Assembly (NCBI RefSeq): GCF_005405905.1
Contig: NZ_BJHU01000029.1
Coordinates: forward strand, 62,001-126,000
DNA: 64,000 nt
Origin: Acidovorax sp. NB1
Lineage (GTDB): Bacteria > Pseudomonadota > Gammaproteobacteria > Burkholderiales > Burkholderiaceae_C
Direction: 5' to 3'
In this document: positions 8,601 through 18,480 of the stretch, in pieces
How the letters are laid out: the number at the start of each line of letters is the position of its first letter
Position numbering within the stretch: position 1 is the stretch's first letter
Notes under the pieces: model-generated
Database searches by the model: none
Told to the model about the DNA's origin: nothing
What the model saw: only the letters and a program-made list of their open reading frames with translations
Position numbers and translations under genes: made by a program

Positions 8601-9451
8601 CAGATCCCCAGGCGGCGACAGATCTCCAGCGTCGCGGCGCTTTGGTTCATGGTGTAGAAGTGCAAGGCAGGCACGCCCGCGCTGCGCAGCTGGTCGCACA
8701 GGTCGGTCACCACATCCAGGCCAAAGGCCTTGATGCTGGCCGTGTCGTCGCCAAACCCCTGCAGGCGCAGGCGGATCCAGCGCGGGATCTCGGCGCCGCA
8801 GGCATCCGAGAAGCGCATGAGCTGCGTGGAGCTGCCAATGGGCATGATTCCCGGCACCACAGGCACATTGGCGCCCAGGCGCTGCGTGTCTTCGATAAAA
8901 CGGAAGTACGCGTCGCTGTTGTAGAAGTACTGGGTGATGGCCGAGTCGGCCCCGGCCTGCACCTTGGCCACATAGGCCTTGAGGTCGGCCTCGGGCGAGC
9001 GTGCCTGGGGGTGCACCTCGGGGTAGGCCGCCACCTCGATGTGGAAGTCGCGCCCCGTCTCGGCCCGGATGAAGGCCACCAGGTCGCTCGCGTACTGGAA
9101 CTCGCCGCCCGCGCCATAGCCGCTGGGCAGATCACCGCGCAGCGCCACCAGGCGTTTGACGCCCATCGCCTTGAGTGTGGCCAACTGCTCGCGCACCGAC
9201 TGCCGCGTGGCGCCGATGCAGGAGAAATGCGACGCCGCGCCCACGCCCTCGGCCAGGATCTCGCGCACGGTGCCAAAGGTGCCTTCTTGTGTGGAGCCAC
9301 CGGCGCCATAGGTCACCGAGCAGAAGTCCGGGTGCAGCGCGTACAGCTGCTGGCGGGCCACGCGCAGCTTGTCGGCGCCTTCGGGTGTCTTGGGCGGGAA
9401 GAACTCAAAACTCACAGGGAAACCGGTGCCCTGTGCATTGGCAGCATTCAT
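8600..9451 (-). CDS. metF: 5,10-methylenetetrahydrofolate reductase
   Basis: The 283-residue enzyme reduces methylene-THF to methyl-THF for methionine synthesis. It is a FAD-binding TIM barrel with the family blocks FEFFPPKTPEGADKL at the start, SVTYGAGGST, VALRGDLP and GIMPIGSS. Length is close to E. coli MetF (296). It overlaps the tlyA stop by ATGA and is itself overlapped by the rlpA-type gene, so the three are translationally coupled. Placement behind the SAH-riboswitch-controlled ahcY joins methyl supply and S-adenosylhomocysteine removal in one regulon. Confidence 0.97.
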   Translation of the reverse strand: MNAANAQGTGFPVSFEFFPPKTPEGADKLRVARQQLYALHPDFCSVTYGAGGSTQEGTFGTVREILAEGVGAASHFSCIGATRQSVREQLATLKAMGVKRLVALRGDLPSGYGAGGEFQYASDLVAFIRAETGRDFHIEVAAYPEVHPQARSPEADLKAYVAKVQAGADSAITQYFYNSDAYFRFIEDTQRLGANVPVVPGIMPIGSSTQLMRFSDACGAEIPRWIRLRLQGFGDDTASIKAFGLDVVTDLCDQLRSAGVPALHFYTMNQSAATLEICRRLGI

Positions 9452-10446
9452 GCAGCCCTCCTTGCATGGATAAAAAATTCACGGTTGCCGTCACCGCCCT
9501 GGATGGGGCTGTCCAGCCATGCCAACACGGCCAGGCCCACGGTGGCGCAGCAGTCGCGGATGCGCTGCTCGACCACGGCGTACAAGGCCTCGTCGCGCAC
9601 GATACCGCCCTTGCCCACCTGGCCGGGCTGCAGCTCGAACTGCGGCTTGACCAGCATGACCAGATCGCCCTGCGGCGCCAGCAGCGGCACCAGCGCGGGC
9701 AGCACCAGCGTGAGCGAGATGAACGACAGGTCACCCGTCACCAGGCCAAACACGGGCGTGATGTCCACGTCGGCACGGTCCGCGCGGCGGCGGCGCTCCA
9801 CCGGCAGCGTGCCCTGCGCGCGGGCCTTGGCCAGCTCGGCGCGCTCGGACTTGAAGGCTTCGATGTCTTTTTCCTTGGCATCGTCGCTGTCGTCGTAGTC
9901 CTCGTCCACCTGGCCGCCATTGCGCATCCAGCTGTAGGGGGCTTCGGGCTGGGTCTCGTTGTCTTCTTCCAGCTCGATGACTTCCGAGAGCGCCAGTTCA
10001 CAGGCCTGCTGCAGCGCTTCGGCCGTCAGCGAGCGCGCGTTCACGCCCTCGACACACACCACCCGCGGGTCGCTCCTCAGCCGCTCGTGCAGCTGGTCGT
10101 GGCCCACGTCCACGCCGATCACCTGCGCCGCGCCGCGCTGCAGCAGGCAGTCGGTGAAGCCGCCGGTGCTCTGCCCAACGTCCAGGCAGCGCAGCCCCTG
10201 CACCTTCAGGCCCAGGGCATCGAGCGCGCCTTCGAGCTTGAGCCCGCCGCGCGAGATGTACTTGGCCTCGGCGCTGTCGAGCAGCTGCACCTCGGCAATC
10301 GCCGGGATGTCGTCGCCATTTTTGGCCACCTTCTGCCAGGGCGCGAGCGGCGACAGGCGCCATTCGACACCCGACGCAATCAGGCGCTGGGCCTGCGAGC
10401 GGGTGGCGGCATGCCCCCGCTCCACCAAAAACACATCTGCGCGCAT
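9448..10446 (-). CDS. tlyA: TlyA-type S4/FtsJ rRNA methyltransferase with an acidic insert
   Basis: I start at the ATG at 10446 (MRADVFLVERGHAATRSQ) because an AAGGA-type site lies eight bases before it; an ATG three codons upstream is possible. An S4 RNA-binding domain (about residues 1-62) is followed by a Rossmann methyltransferase with SAM loop DVGQSTGGFTDCLLQRG and VTGDLSFISL. TlyA proteins methylate 2'-O of cytidines in 16S and 23S rRNA in other bacteria. At 332 residues it is longer than the usual 245-275 because of a charged low-complexity insert at about 155-225 (EDNE, DEDYDDSDDAKEKD, then basic ERRRR) between conserved strands. It sits between ahcY and metF, consistent with a SAM-using enzyme. 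Confidence 0.9.
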   Translation of the reverse strand: MRADVFLVERGHAATRSQAQRLIASGVEWRLSPLAPWQKVAKNGDDIPAIAEVQLLDSAEAKYISRGGLKLEGALDALGLKVQGLRCLDVGQSTGGFTDCLLQRGAAQVIGVDVGHDQLHERLRSDPRVVCVEGVNARSLTAEALQQACELALSEVIELEEDNETQPEAPYSWMRNGGQVDEDYDDSDDAKEKDIEAFKSERAELAKARAQGTLPVERRRRADRADVDITPVFGLVTGDLSFISLTLVLPALVPLLAPQGDLVMLVKPQFELQPGQVGKGGIVRDEALYAVVEQRIRDCCATVGLAVLAWLDSPIQGGDGNREFFIHARRAA

Positions 10447-10459
10447 GGCGCCCATCCTT

Positions 10460-10525
10460 TTTATGAGTAAAACCAGCCGCTACCGCGCGACCATCATGCC
10501 TTGATAGCTATCATTTGAATAGCAA
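10460..10525 (-). repeat. Interspersed repeat, copy 2 (between ahcY and tlyA)
   Basis: The minus strand carries the core GCTATTCAAATGATAGC at 10523-10507, followed by a longer tail toward tlyA ending in a GGTAGCGGCTGG-type segment. It lies in the leader just upstream of the tlyA ribosome-binding site and fits the same 17-base pattern as the other copies. Confidence 0.6.
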
Positions 10526-10592
10526 TCAAGCTATAGACACCAGGCGCGCAAGCGCCGCTGCCCGGCCCCAGAACAGCAATGCTGCCCCGGGG

Positions 10593-10615
10593 GGAAGGGG
10601 GAGCCGCCCCCTTCC
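10593..10615 (-). terminator. Strong hairpin just after ahcY
   Basis: GGAAGGGGG pairs perfectly with CCCCCTTCC across a five-base loop, 6 bases past the ahcY stop. There is no T-tract on the minus strand, so it is more likely an attenuator or an mRNA 3'-end stabiliser that sets ahcY above tlyA-metF than a full terminator. Confidence 0.4.
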
Positions 10616-10620
10616 GCGCA

Positions 10621-12072
10621 TCAATAACGGTAGGTATCAGGCTTGTAAGGGCCTTGCTTGGGCACGCCGATGTAGGCGGCCTGGTCGTCGCTCAGCTCGG
10701 TCAGCATGGCGCCCACCTTCTTCAGGTGCAGGCGCGCCACCTTTTCATCGAGGTGCTTGGGCAGCACATAGACCTTGCCGTTTTCGTAGTAGTCGCTGTG
10801 CGTGAACAGCTCGATCTGGGCAATGGTCTGGTTGGCGAACGAGTTGGACATCACGAAGCTGGGGTGGCCCGTGCCGCAGCCCAGGTTCACCAGGCGGCCC
10901 TTGGCCAGCAGGATGATGCGCTTGCCATCGGGGAAGATCACATGGTCCACCTGGGGCTTGATCTCTTCCCACTGGCAGTTTTCTTCCAGCTTTGCGACCT
11001 GGATCTCGTTGTCGAAGTGGCCGATGTTGCAGACGATGGACTGGTCCTTCATCGCTGCCATGTGTTCGTAGGTGATCACATCGCGGTTGCCGGTGGTGGT
11101 CACGAAGATGTCGGCCTTGTCGGCAGCCCATTCCATGGTCACGACCTTGAAGCCTTCCATCGCGGCCTGCAGGGCGTTGATGGGGTCGATCTCGGTCACC
11201 CACACCTGGGCGCTCAGGGCGCGCAGGGCCTGGGCGCTGCCCTTGCCCACGTCGCCATAGCCCGCCACCACGGCCACCTTGCCCGCGATCATCACGTCGG
11301 TGGCGCGCTTGATGCCGTCCACCAGCGATTCGCGGCAGCCATACAGGTTGTCGAACTTGCTCTTGGTCACCGAATCGTTCACGTTGATCGCGCGGAACAT
11401 CAGCGTGCCCTTGGCCGACATTTCCTTCAGGCGGTGCACACCGGTGGTGGTCTCTTCGGTCACACCGATGATGTCTGCGCTCTTGCGGCTGTACCAGGTG
11501 CTGTCTTCGGCCAGCTTGGCCTTGATGGCGGCGAACAGGATGCGCTCTTCTTCGCTGCCGGGGTTGGCCAGCACGGAGGCGTCCTTCTCGGCCTTCTTGC
11601 CCAGGTGCATCAGCAGCGTGGCATCGCCGCCGTCGTCCAGGATCAGGTTGGGGCCTTCGCCTGCGGTGCCCTTGGGGCCAAAGTCAAAAATGCGGTGGGT
11701 GTAGTCCCAGTACTCGGCCAGGGTCTCACCCTTGATGGCGAACACGGGCGTGCCCGTGGCGGCAATGGCGGCGGCAGCGTGGTCCTGGGTGGAGAAGATG
11801 TTGCACGAAGCCCAGCGCACATCGGCGCCCAGGGCCTGCAGCGTTTCGATCAGCACGGCGGTCTGGATCGTCATGTGCAGGCTGCCGGTGATGCGGGCGC
11901 CCTTGAGCGACTGCTTGGCGGCGAACTCTTCGCGGATGGCCATCAGGCCGGGCATCTCGGTTTCGGCGATGCGGATTTCTTTGCGACCCCAATCGGCCAG
12001 GCCGATGTCGGCAATGATGCAGTCGGTGTTGACCGGGGCGTTGACGCGTGCGTTCATGGTGGTGTGCTCCAA
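10621..12072 (-). CDS. ahcY: Adenosylhomocysteinase (SAH hydrolase)
   Basis: The 483-residue enzyme splits S-adenosylhomocysteine into adenosine and homocysteine, relieving product inhibition of methyltransferases. It has the N-terminal substrate domain ([14 protein letters not shown]), an insertion of roughly 40 residues common in proteobacterial forms, the NAD-binding loop [14 protein letters not shown] and the conserved C-terminus KPDTYRY that completes the neighbouring subunit's site. The ATG at 12072 lies about 60 bases after a SAH riboswitch. tlyA, metF and an rlpA-type gene follow on the same strand. Confidence 0.98.
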   Translation of the reverse strand: MEHTTMNARVNAPVNTDCIIADIGLADWGRKEIRIAETEMPGLMAIREEFAAKQSLKGARITGSLHMTIQTAVLIETLQALGADVRWASCNIFSTQDHAAAAIAATGTPVFAIKGETLAEYWDYTHRIFDFGPKGTAGEGPNLILDDGGDATLLMHLGKKAEKDASVLANPGSEEERILFAAIKAKLAEDSTWYSRKSADIIGVTEETTTGVHRLKEMSAKGTLMFRAINVNDSVTKSKFDNLYGCRESLVDGIKRATDVMIAGKVAVVAGYGDVGKGSAQALRALSAQVWVTEIDPINALQAAMEGFKVVTMEWAADKADIFVTTTGNRDVITYEHMAAMKDQSIVCNIGHFDNEIQVAKLEENCQWEEIKPQVDHVIFPDGKRIILLAKGRLVNLGCGTGHPSFVMSNSFANQTIAQIELFTHSDYYENGKVYVLPKHLDEKVARLHLKKVGAMLTELSDDQAAYIGVPKQGPYKPDTYRY

Positions 12073-12130
12073 AGCATGTTTGAAAAACCACTGGTCGGGG
12101 GAGTGACAAGGCTCACCACACGAGAAGTGG

Positions 12131-12206
12131 ATGAGCGTCGTTGCGGGTAGATGGTTCCGAGCCTCACGCCCCGCCTGTGCTGGGGACGCTGCAACGCTCC
12201 TCGGAT
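12131..12206 (-). promoter_or_regulatory. SAH riboswitch upstream of ahcY
   Basis: On the minus strand the aptamer begins CCGAGGAGCGTTGCAGC, pairs its first five bases with CTCGG in GAGGCTCGGAA, and ends with CAACGACGCTCAT. That last segment is complementary to GAGCGTTG and forms the family pseudoknot. These are the conserved elements of the S-adenosylhomocysteine riboswitch, known upstream of ahcY and metF in beta- and gammaproteobacteria, where SAH binding turns expression on. The aptamer ends about 58 bases before the ahcY ATG, so the ribosome-binding site lies downstream of it. Confidence 0.92.
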
Positions 12207-12212
12207 CGGCGG

Positions 12213-12243
12213 ATTATAAAAGCAAGTGCCCGGCGGGGAAACA
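12213..12243 (-). promoter_or_regulatory. Promoter of the ahcY riboswitch transcript
   Basis: A TATAAT -10 box lies at 12218-12213 on the minus strand, placing the start of transcription at about 12206, the first base of the aptamer. The -35 region is weak (TGTTTC at 12243-12238, 19-base spacer), which may mean an activator or simply a moderate promoter. Confidence 0.6.
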
Positions 12244-12386
12244 TCCCCGGGCTGCGGGTGGGGCCGCCCGGCGCCTGCCCGCCCGCGCCTGCGGGCTTGC
12301 CAGCCCCATGTCACCTGCGCGGCTGCCGGGGCCGGCAGAGCCCCCGACACTGGCGCTCTTTCAAAAGACCCATCGAGGAGCACAGC

Positions 12387-13163
12387 ATGGACCCCAAGGA
12401 CAAGGTCGTCATCGTCACCGGCGGCGCCAGCGGCATCGGCCGCAGCATCGCGCGGCGGTTTGCGCAGGAGGGCGCGCGCGCCGTGGTCGTGGCCGACCTG
12501 CACCTGGAGCCCGCCCAGGCCGTGGCGGCAGAGTTCGGCGGCCTGGCCGTGCGCTGCGATGTGTCGAAAGAGGCCGACATCCAGGCCCTGGTGGCCACCA
12601 CACGCGAACGCTTTGGCCGCGTGGACGCCTACATCTCCAACGCGGGCATCCTGGGCCGTCCGGGCGGTATCGAACTCGAAGACCCGCTGTGGGACGCCAT
12701 GTGGAACATCCACGGCATGGCCCATGTGTGGGCCGCGCGCGCCGTGGTGCCCGAGATGGTGGAGCGCGGCGAGGGCTTCTTCATGGTCACCGCCTCGGCC
12801 GCCGGGCTGCTGACCATTGTCGAATCCGCCCCCTACGCCGTCACCAAACACGCCGCCGTGGCCTTTGCCGAGTGGCTGCGCATCGCCTACGGCCGCAAGG
12901 GCGTGGGCGTGGCCTGCCTGTGCCCGCAGTCGGTGCAGACCGCCATGGTCACGGGGGACGGCGGCTCGGCCTCGCACGACGGCATCCTGCCACCCGAGCA
13001 GGTGGCAGGCGATGTGCTGGCGGCCATGCAAGACGGCCGCTTCCTGGTGCTGCCCCACCCCGAGGTGGCGCAATACTTCCGCAACAAGGGGCAGGACTAC
13101 GAACGCTGGATCGGCGGCATGCAGAAGATGTACGCCCGCCACACGCAGGCCACCGCAGGCTGA
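12387..13163 (+). CDS. SDR-family oxidoreductase
   Basis: The ATG at 12387 follows a GAGGAG site and gives 258 residues. It is a classical short-chain dehydrogenase: cofactor loop TGGASGIGRSIA, the structural SNAGILG, an active-site serine in ASAAG, and the YAVTKHA motif with catalytic Tyr and Lys. An acidic residue after strand 2 (VVADLH) suggests preference for NAD(H). The substrate cannot be told from sequence. It is divergent from ahcY and upstream of prfC, with no pathway partner nearby. Confidence 0.88.
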   Translation: MDPKDKVVIVTGGASGIGRSIARRFAQEGARAVVVADLHLEPAQAVAAEFGGLAVRCDVSKEADIQALVATTRERFGRVDAYISNAGILGRPGGIELEDPLWDAMWNIHGMAHVWAARAVVPEMVERGEGFFMVTASAAGLLTIVESAPYAVTKHAAVAFAEWLRIAYGRKGVGVACLCPQSVQTAMVTGDGGSASHDGILPPEQVAGDVLAAMQDGRFLVLPHPEVAQYFRNKGQDYERWIGGMQKMYARHTQATAG

Positions 13164-13173
13164 GACCTGCTGC

Positions 13174-13283
13174 GGGGATTCCAGAGCGCCCGCCCGGTAA
13201 AATCCCGCGATTCGGCGCTCCGCGCCTGTCGCGCCCACTGCCGCAGCCCTTGCCGCAGCGGGCCCTAGCCTCTTGGAATCCCC
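13174..13283 (+). other. Long-range inverted repeat bracketing the prfC leader
   Basis: GGGGATTCCA at 13174-13183 is perfectly complementary to TGGAATCCCC at 13274-13283, and the match continues with one gap. The right arm ends two bases before the prfC GTG, where a ribosome-binding site is expected but not seen. A TAAAAT box at 13198-13203 inside the loop could be the prfC promoter; transcripts from it would lack the left arm, while readthrough from the SDR gene would contain both. Confidence 0.35.
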
Positions 13284-13285
13284 CC

Positions 13286-14911
<1,626 letters not shown>

Positions 14912-15023
14912 AACAAAGCCTCTTAATTGCCGACAACCTTCTAAAACTGTAAAGAGCGCAGCAACTACGCTAAAGCTGCTTCGCTGTATTGTTGACATCC
15001 GAAACTCATCTCACCAGCTGCGC

Positions 15024-15989
15024 ATGGAACAACACATCCTGAGACCTCCTCCCGCATCGATCACTGTGATCTGCCCGATGAAGAATGAGGCTGTCAACTT
15101 ACCCGCATTTTTTGCGCGCCTCGTCCCCGTTATCGAGTCGATCGCCTCCACCTATGAAATCCTGTGTGTCAACGATGGAAGCGATGATGACACCCTGGCC
15201 ACACTGCTTCTTGAGCGGGAAAAGAATCCCCATGTACGCATCGCCGATCTTTCTAGAAATTTCGGGAAAGAGGCTGCCCTGACGTGCGGCATAGAGCTTG
15301 CGCAGGGCGAGATTGTCGTCCCCATGGACGCTGATCTGCAGCACCCACCAGAAACCATTGTCGAGATGGTTCAACGTTGGCGTGAGGGCTACGACGTAGT
15401 GTTAGCCAAACGAAAGAACCGAGAAACAGAAGGCTGGTTACGCCGCAAAACAGCAAAATGGTTCTATTCGATGCAAAACGAAATCTCCGAGGTAGAAATA
15501 CCCGCTGATGTCGGAGACTTCCGCTTGATGGACCGCAAAGTCATTGATGCGCTCAAGCGGCTGCCAGAACGCCGCCGTTTCATGAAAGGTCTCTTCGCCT
15601 GGGTCGGATTTCCCCACACCACAGTGACGTTCGTTTGTGAGCCACGCTTGGCCGGCAATAGCAAGTTCTCAGGATGGCGCCTGTGGAACTTTGCGTTGGA
15701 AGGCATTACATCCTTCTCCACAGTCCCGCTGCGTGTCTGGACCTATATTGGATCAGGAATTTCAGCTTTAGCATTCATTTCGGCCATTTTTCTGATTATC
15801 AAGACATTAATTTTCGGCCGTGATGTACCTGGCTACGCATCCCTAATAACGTCCTCCTTGTTCCTGGGGGGGTTGCAGCTCGCAGGCCTTGGAATTTTAG
15901 GTGAATATATTGGACGAATCTATGGAGAGGTGAAGCAGCGACCTATTTACGTCATTCGTGATTTTTATGACTTTCCGAGCCGACCCTAA
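15024..15989 (+). CDS. GtrB-like polyprenyl-phosphate glycosyltransferase (GT2)
   Basis: The ATG at 15024 gives 321 residues. The N-terminal GT-A domain has VICPMKNEAVNLPAFF, the nucleotide-sugar site CVNDGSDDDT and the DxD motif in VPMDADLQHPPE; FRLMDRKVIDAL and the RRFMKGLFAWVGF segment are also typical. Two membrane helices close the protein (about residues 235-260 and 270-300). This is the architecture of GtrB/DPM1-type enzymes, which load glucose or another sugar from a nucleotide donor onto undecaprenyl phosphate. The gtrA-like gene overlaps its end, so the two form a loading-and-flipping pair. Base composition is lower in GC than the flanks. Confidence 0.92.
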   Translation: MEQHILRPPPASITVICPMKNEAVNLPAFFARLVPVIESIASTYEILCVNDGSDDDTLATLLLEREKNPHVRIADLSRNFGKEAALTCGIELAQGEIVVPMDADLQHPPETIVEMVQRWREGYDVVLAKRKNRETEGWLRRKTAKWFYSMQNEISEVEIPADVGDFRLMDRKVIDALKRLPERRRFMKGLFAWVGFPHTTVTFVCEPRLAGNSKFSGWRLWNFALEGITSFSTVPLRVWTYIGSGISALAFISAIFLIIKTLIFGRDVPGYASLITSSLFLGGLQLAGLGILGEYIGRIYGEVKQRPIYVIRDFYDFPSRP

Positions 15990-16359
15990 CTCATTGCCGA
16001 GCAAGCTGGCAAAATTCTCCGGCATCGGACTGATCAACACACTACTCCACACGAGCGTCGTTGTATCGCTGATTGAGCTTCTTCACGCGCACCCAGTTGC
16101 AGCCAATGCGACGGCTTTCATTGTTGCGAATCTATTCTCCTATTGGGCCAACCGCCGTTGGAATTTCAAGGCAGCAGGATCTGTCCAACAATATGGTCGT
16201 TTTCTAATAGTTTCTCTTGTGGGCTTAGGGCTAACAATCCTAGTCAGCAGCCTTGCCGCCTGGGCAGGCTGGCACTACCTTGTAGGCCTAGGGTTGGTAT
16301 TCATTGCACTACCTGCATTTACATTTGCGCTCCACTACAAATGGACATTCAGGCCCTGA
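15967..16359 (+). CDS. GtrA-family small membrane protein (putative flippase)
   Basis: From the ATG at 15967 the product has 130 residues with four membrane helices and the GtrA-family signatures VANLFSYWANRRWNF and the C-terminal ALHYKWTF. Family members are thought to flip undecaprenyl-phosphate sugar across the inner membrane for transfer to O-antigen or other glycans. The gene overlaps the GtrB-like gene by 23 bases and is followed at once by a large membrane protein. A GTG at 15958 is an alternative start. Confidence 0.9.
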   Translation: MTFRADPNSLPSKLAKFSGIGLINTLLHTSVVVSLIELLHAHPVAANATAFIVANLFSYWANRRWNFKAAGSVQQYGRFLIVSLVGLGLTILVSSLAAWAGWHYLVGLGLVFIALPAFTFALHYKWTFRP

Positions 16360-16376
16360 CTAGCGCCAGACTTCGC

Positions 16377-18089
16377 ATGCACAACTGCGTTATGCAGCTT
16401 TGCAAGCATGAATATCTGGCCGTCTCTTTTTTCTTAGTCGCGCTAACACTGCTTATCCATGGTAAGGCTCTCAACGGATCTTGGCGGTGGGACGACGGCG
16501 CGCACCTCAATTTTGCCGAGGCCGTTTCACCTTGGCAGTACTTTTTCATCCCCAAGATCGCACAAACATTTTCAGGAGCTAATGTCTCGCCCTGGAACGC
16601 ACTTTTCTACGACATAAATCTGAGCCTTTTCGGCATGGAGACAACAGGCCACTATGCTCACTTGTTGTTGGTCGTGGCAGCAGGTGCCATCCTTTTCTAT
16701 GCCGTATTGAGGCAGTGGCTGGCACCTTTGCCAGCAGCAGTGGGCGCTATGGCTTTGCTGCTGGGCAAGCCGACTTTCCATATTGCAGCAGGCCTCATGC
16801 ATGGTCACTACGCGACAGGCTTCGCATTCACAATGCTCGCGATATTAGGCTGGGCGCGCTACCTCAGGGACGGTCAAAAAATCTGGTGGATTGTCTCGGT
16901 TCTGAGCTACTTATTAGCTACGACCTGCAAAGAAGTCTATGTGCCACTGGTCCTGCTGCTGTTTTTTTTGCCGGTGGGTACCTGGAGCCAACGGGCCCGA
17001 GCACTGCTGCCATTTATTTTGGTCGCTGCACTCTACACTGGCTGGCGGTACTGGTTGCTGGGTCGGCTAGTCGGCGGGTACAGTCAAGGCAGTTTCGACG
17101 CCCATGCGGCTGCTAATCAATTCCTGAGAATTCCTCACCTGCTGATTGGCTCAGGCCCAGAAAGCATTATTTTACTGACCGTACTTATAGCCCTCCTGTT
17201 GTGGGCCAACGCCCAAAAGTACTTGAACAGGTTTCTGATCGCAGTGACCTTCATTCTAATATTTTTACCACTTTTACCACTCACAGCTTTCCCGGGCATT
17301 AACGCGCCGGATCGTTACCTGTTCGTGCCGTGGATCGCGTTTTCGGCACTCCTCGCCACAATATTGCCGCGCAATTCGTTCACCCCTACCTCGCTAATAA
17401 TCACCACGCTGACGCTTGTCACGCTGATTTGCTTACACGCACAAGAACGGCAAGCTTTGAAACCGAATTTAGTCTACTGGGACACGCTATACCGCTTTGC
17501 ACTCTCTGCCGACAAAAAACGTCAAGCCATCTTTGTAGCTACTGAGTTCGGAGGCTCTGACGATGGATACAAACGTTTAGTTCTCACCGGTGCGCGAAGT
17601 ACTGCGGACCGACTCACCCCCCGAGCACAAGCCGGTAGATTGCGAATCGTGGATGAGTCAGGCCGCGGCCTGTATCGTGTGCAAGCAACAGGCATGCAAT
17701 TGTTCGAATACAGCGATGAGCATATGCAGCCCATGTCATCCCAAAGAATCGCAGAGAAATTGCCAGGTCTCCCACGTATGGAGCAGCCCAAGGGCATCCC
17801 ATTGAAAGTAGATGTAGTATTTGCGTCGGGAATGCTAAATTGGGATTTTGGTCCATATGAGGGTGACTATCTGATACACCACCAACCTCGTGCATCCGCG
17901 CCTCACACATACACACTTTCCAACAAGGGGAAGACGCCCTGGATTGAGAATCATCCGCTCAGATTCTCATTTTGTCGTGGCGATATCGCTGATGATTTTG
18001 ATGCATGCTCACCCGTGCTCGAGTTCAATTTCGAATCAAGCAAGACGGGATCTTGGCAAGGCATTGTCCTGCCTAGTGCGGTCAACTAG
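16377..18089 (+). CDS. Large membrane protein, putative GT-C-type glycosyltransferase (GtrC position)
   Basis: I use the ATG at 16377 (570 residues); ATGs at 16341 and 16392 are also possible. About ten hydrophobic helices fill residues 15-360, and the first loop contains the acidic WRWDDGAHLNF, reminiscent of the catalytic first loop of GT-C enzymes. From about residue 365 a soluble domain of roughly 200 residues follows (FVATEFGGSDDGYKRL onward), presumably periplasmic. I do not recognise a named family. Its place after gtrB and gtrA is where seroconversion cassettes carry the acceptor-specific transferase, so it may move the sugar from the lipid carrier onto O-antigen or another glycan. 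The low GC fits horizontal origin. Confidence 0.65.
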   Translation: MHNCVMQLCKHEYLAVSFFLVALTLLIHGKALNGSWRWDDGAHLNFAEAVSPWQYFFIPKIAQTFSGANVSPWNALFYDINLSLFGMETTGHYAHLLLVVAAGAILFYAVLRQWLAPLPAAVGAMALLLGKPTFHIAAGLMHGHYATGFAFTMLAILGWARYLRDGQKIWWIVSVLSYLLATTCKEVYVPLVLLLFFLPVGTWSQRARALLPFILVAALYTGWRYWLLGRLVGGYSQGSFDAHAAANQFLRIPHLLIGSGPESIILLTVLIALLLWANAQKYLNRFLIAVTFILIFLPLLPLTAFPGINAPDRYLFVPWIAFSALLATILPRNSFTPTSLIITTLTLVTLICLHAQERQALKPNLVYWDTLYRFALSADKKRQAIFVATEFGGSDDGYKRLVLTGARSTADRLTPRAQAGRLRIVDESGRGLYRVQATGMQLFEYSDEHMQPMSSQRIAEKLPGLPRMEQPKGIPLKVDVVFASGMLNWDFGPYEGDYLIHHQPRASAPHTYTLSNKGKTPWIENHPLRFSFCRGDIADDFDACSPVLEFNFESSKTGSWQGIVLPSAVN

Positions 18090-18119
18090 CTGACTCGCCT
18101 TTTGCTCCGAGAAAAATAA

Positions 18120-18470
18120 ATGTCTTTCTACCTCACCTGCCTGACTCTTCTATGCGTCCTTGGAATTTCAATCGGACAAGTGCTTTTTAAGCAGGCGGCA
18201 TCATCCATCAAGGACGCCACACATTGGCAAGACTGGGTGCTAAATGGGTGGCTTCTCACCGCACTGATACTCTATGGCATTACCACTTTGGCATGGGTCT
18301 GGGTTCTCAGACAGGCACCATTGCGCTTAGCCTACCCGTTGATGGGGCTTGCATTCTTGATCGTACCCTGCTTGGAATGGCTTTTTCTTGGGGCACCGCT
18401 ACATGCCTTGACTCTGGCTGGAGGAGTCTTGATTCTGTTAGGCATCGCCCTCGTCTCGCAATCAGTTTGA
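18120..18470 (+). CDS. SMR/EamA-like four-helix membrane protein (ArnE/ArnF-like)
   Basis: This 116-residue protein has four predicted membrane helices and resembles half-size EamA/SMR carriers: IGQVLFKQAAS in helix 1, a central LAYPLMGLAFLIVP, and a closing LAGGVLILLGIALV. Similar small proteins (ArnE/ArnF) flip undecaprenyl-phosphate aminoarabinose. It lies 30 bases after the large membrane protein and 10 before a second GT2, so it may flip a second lipid-linked sugar. No selectivity can be read from sequence. Confidence 0.82.
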   Translation: MSFYLTCLTLLCVLGISIGQVLFKQAASSIKDATHWQDWVLNGWLLTALILYGITTLAWVWVLRQAPLRLAYPLMGLAFLIVPCLEWLFLGAPLHALTLAGGVLILLGIALVSQSV

Positions 18471-18480
18471 CGGAGTCACC

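Noticed and set aside
12131-13285. Upstream extension of the prfC frame as a long N-terminal domain
   Set aside because: It overlaps the SDR gene in another frame and the ahcY riboswitch, and shows no domain; RF3 homology begins at the GTG at 13286.
14912-15023. TTGACA at 14992-14997 as a promoter for the glycan island
   Set aside because: No -10 box lies at a workable distance.
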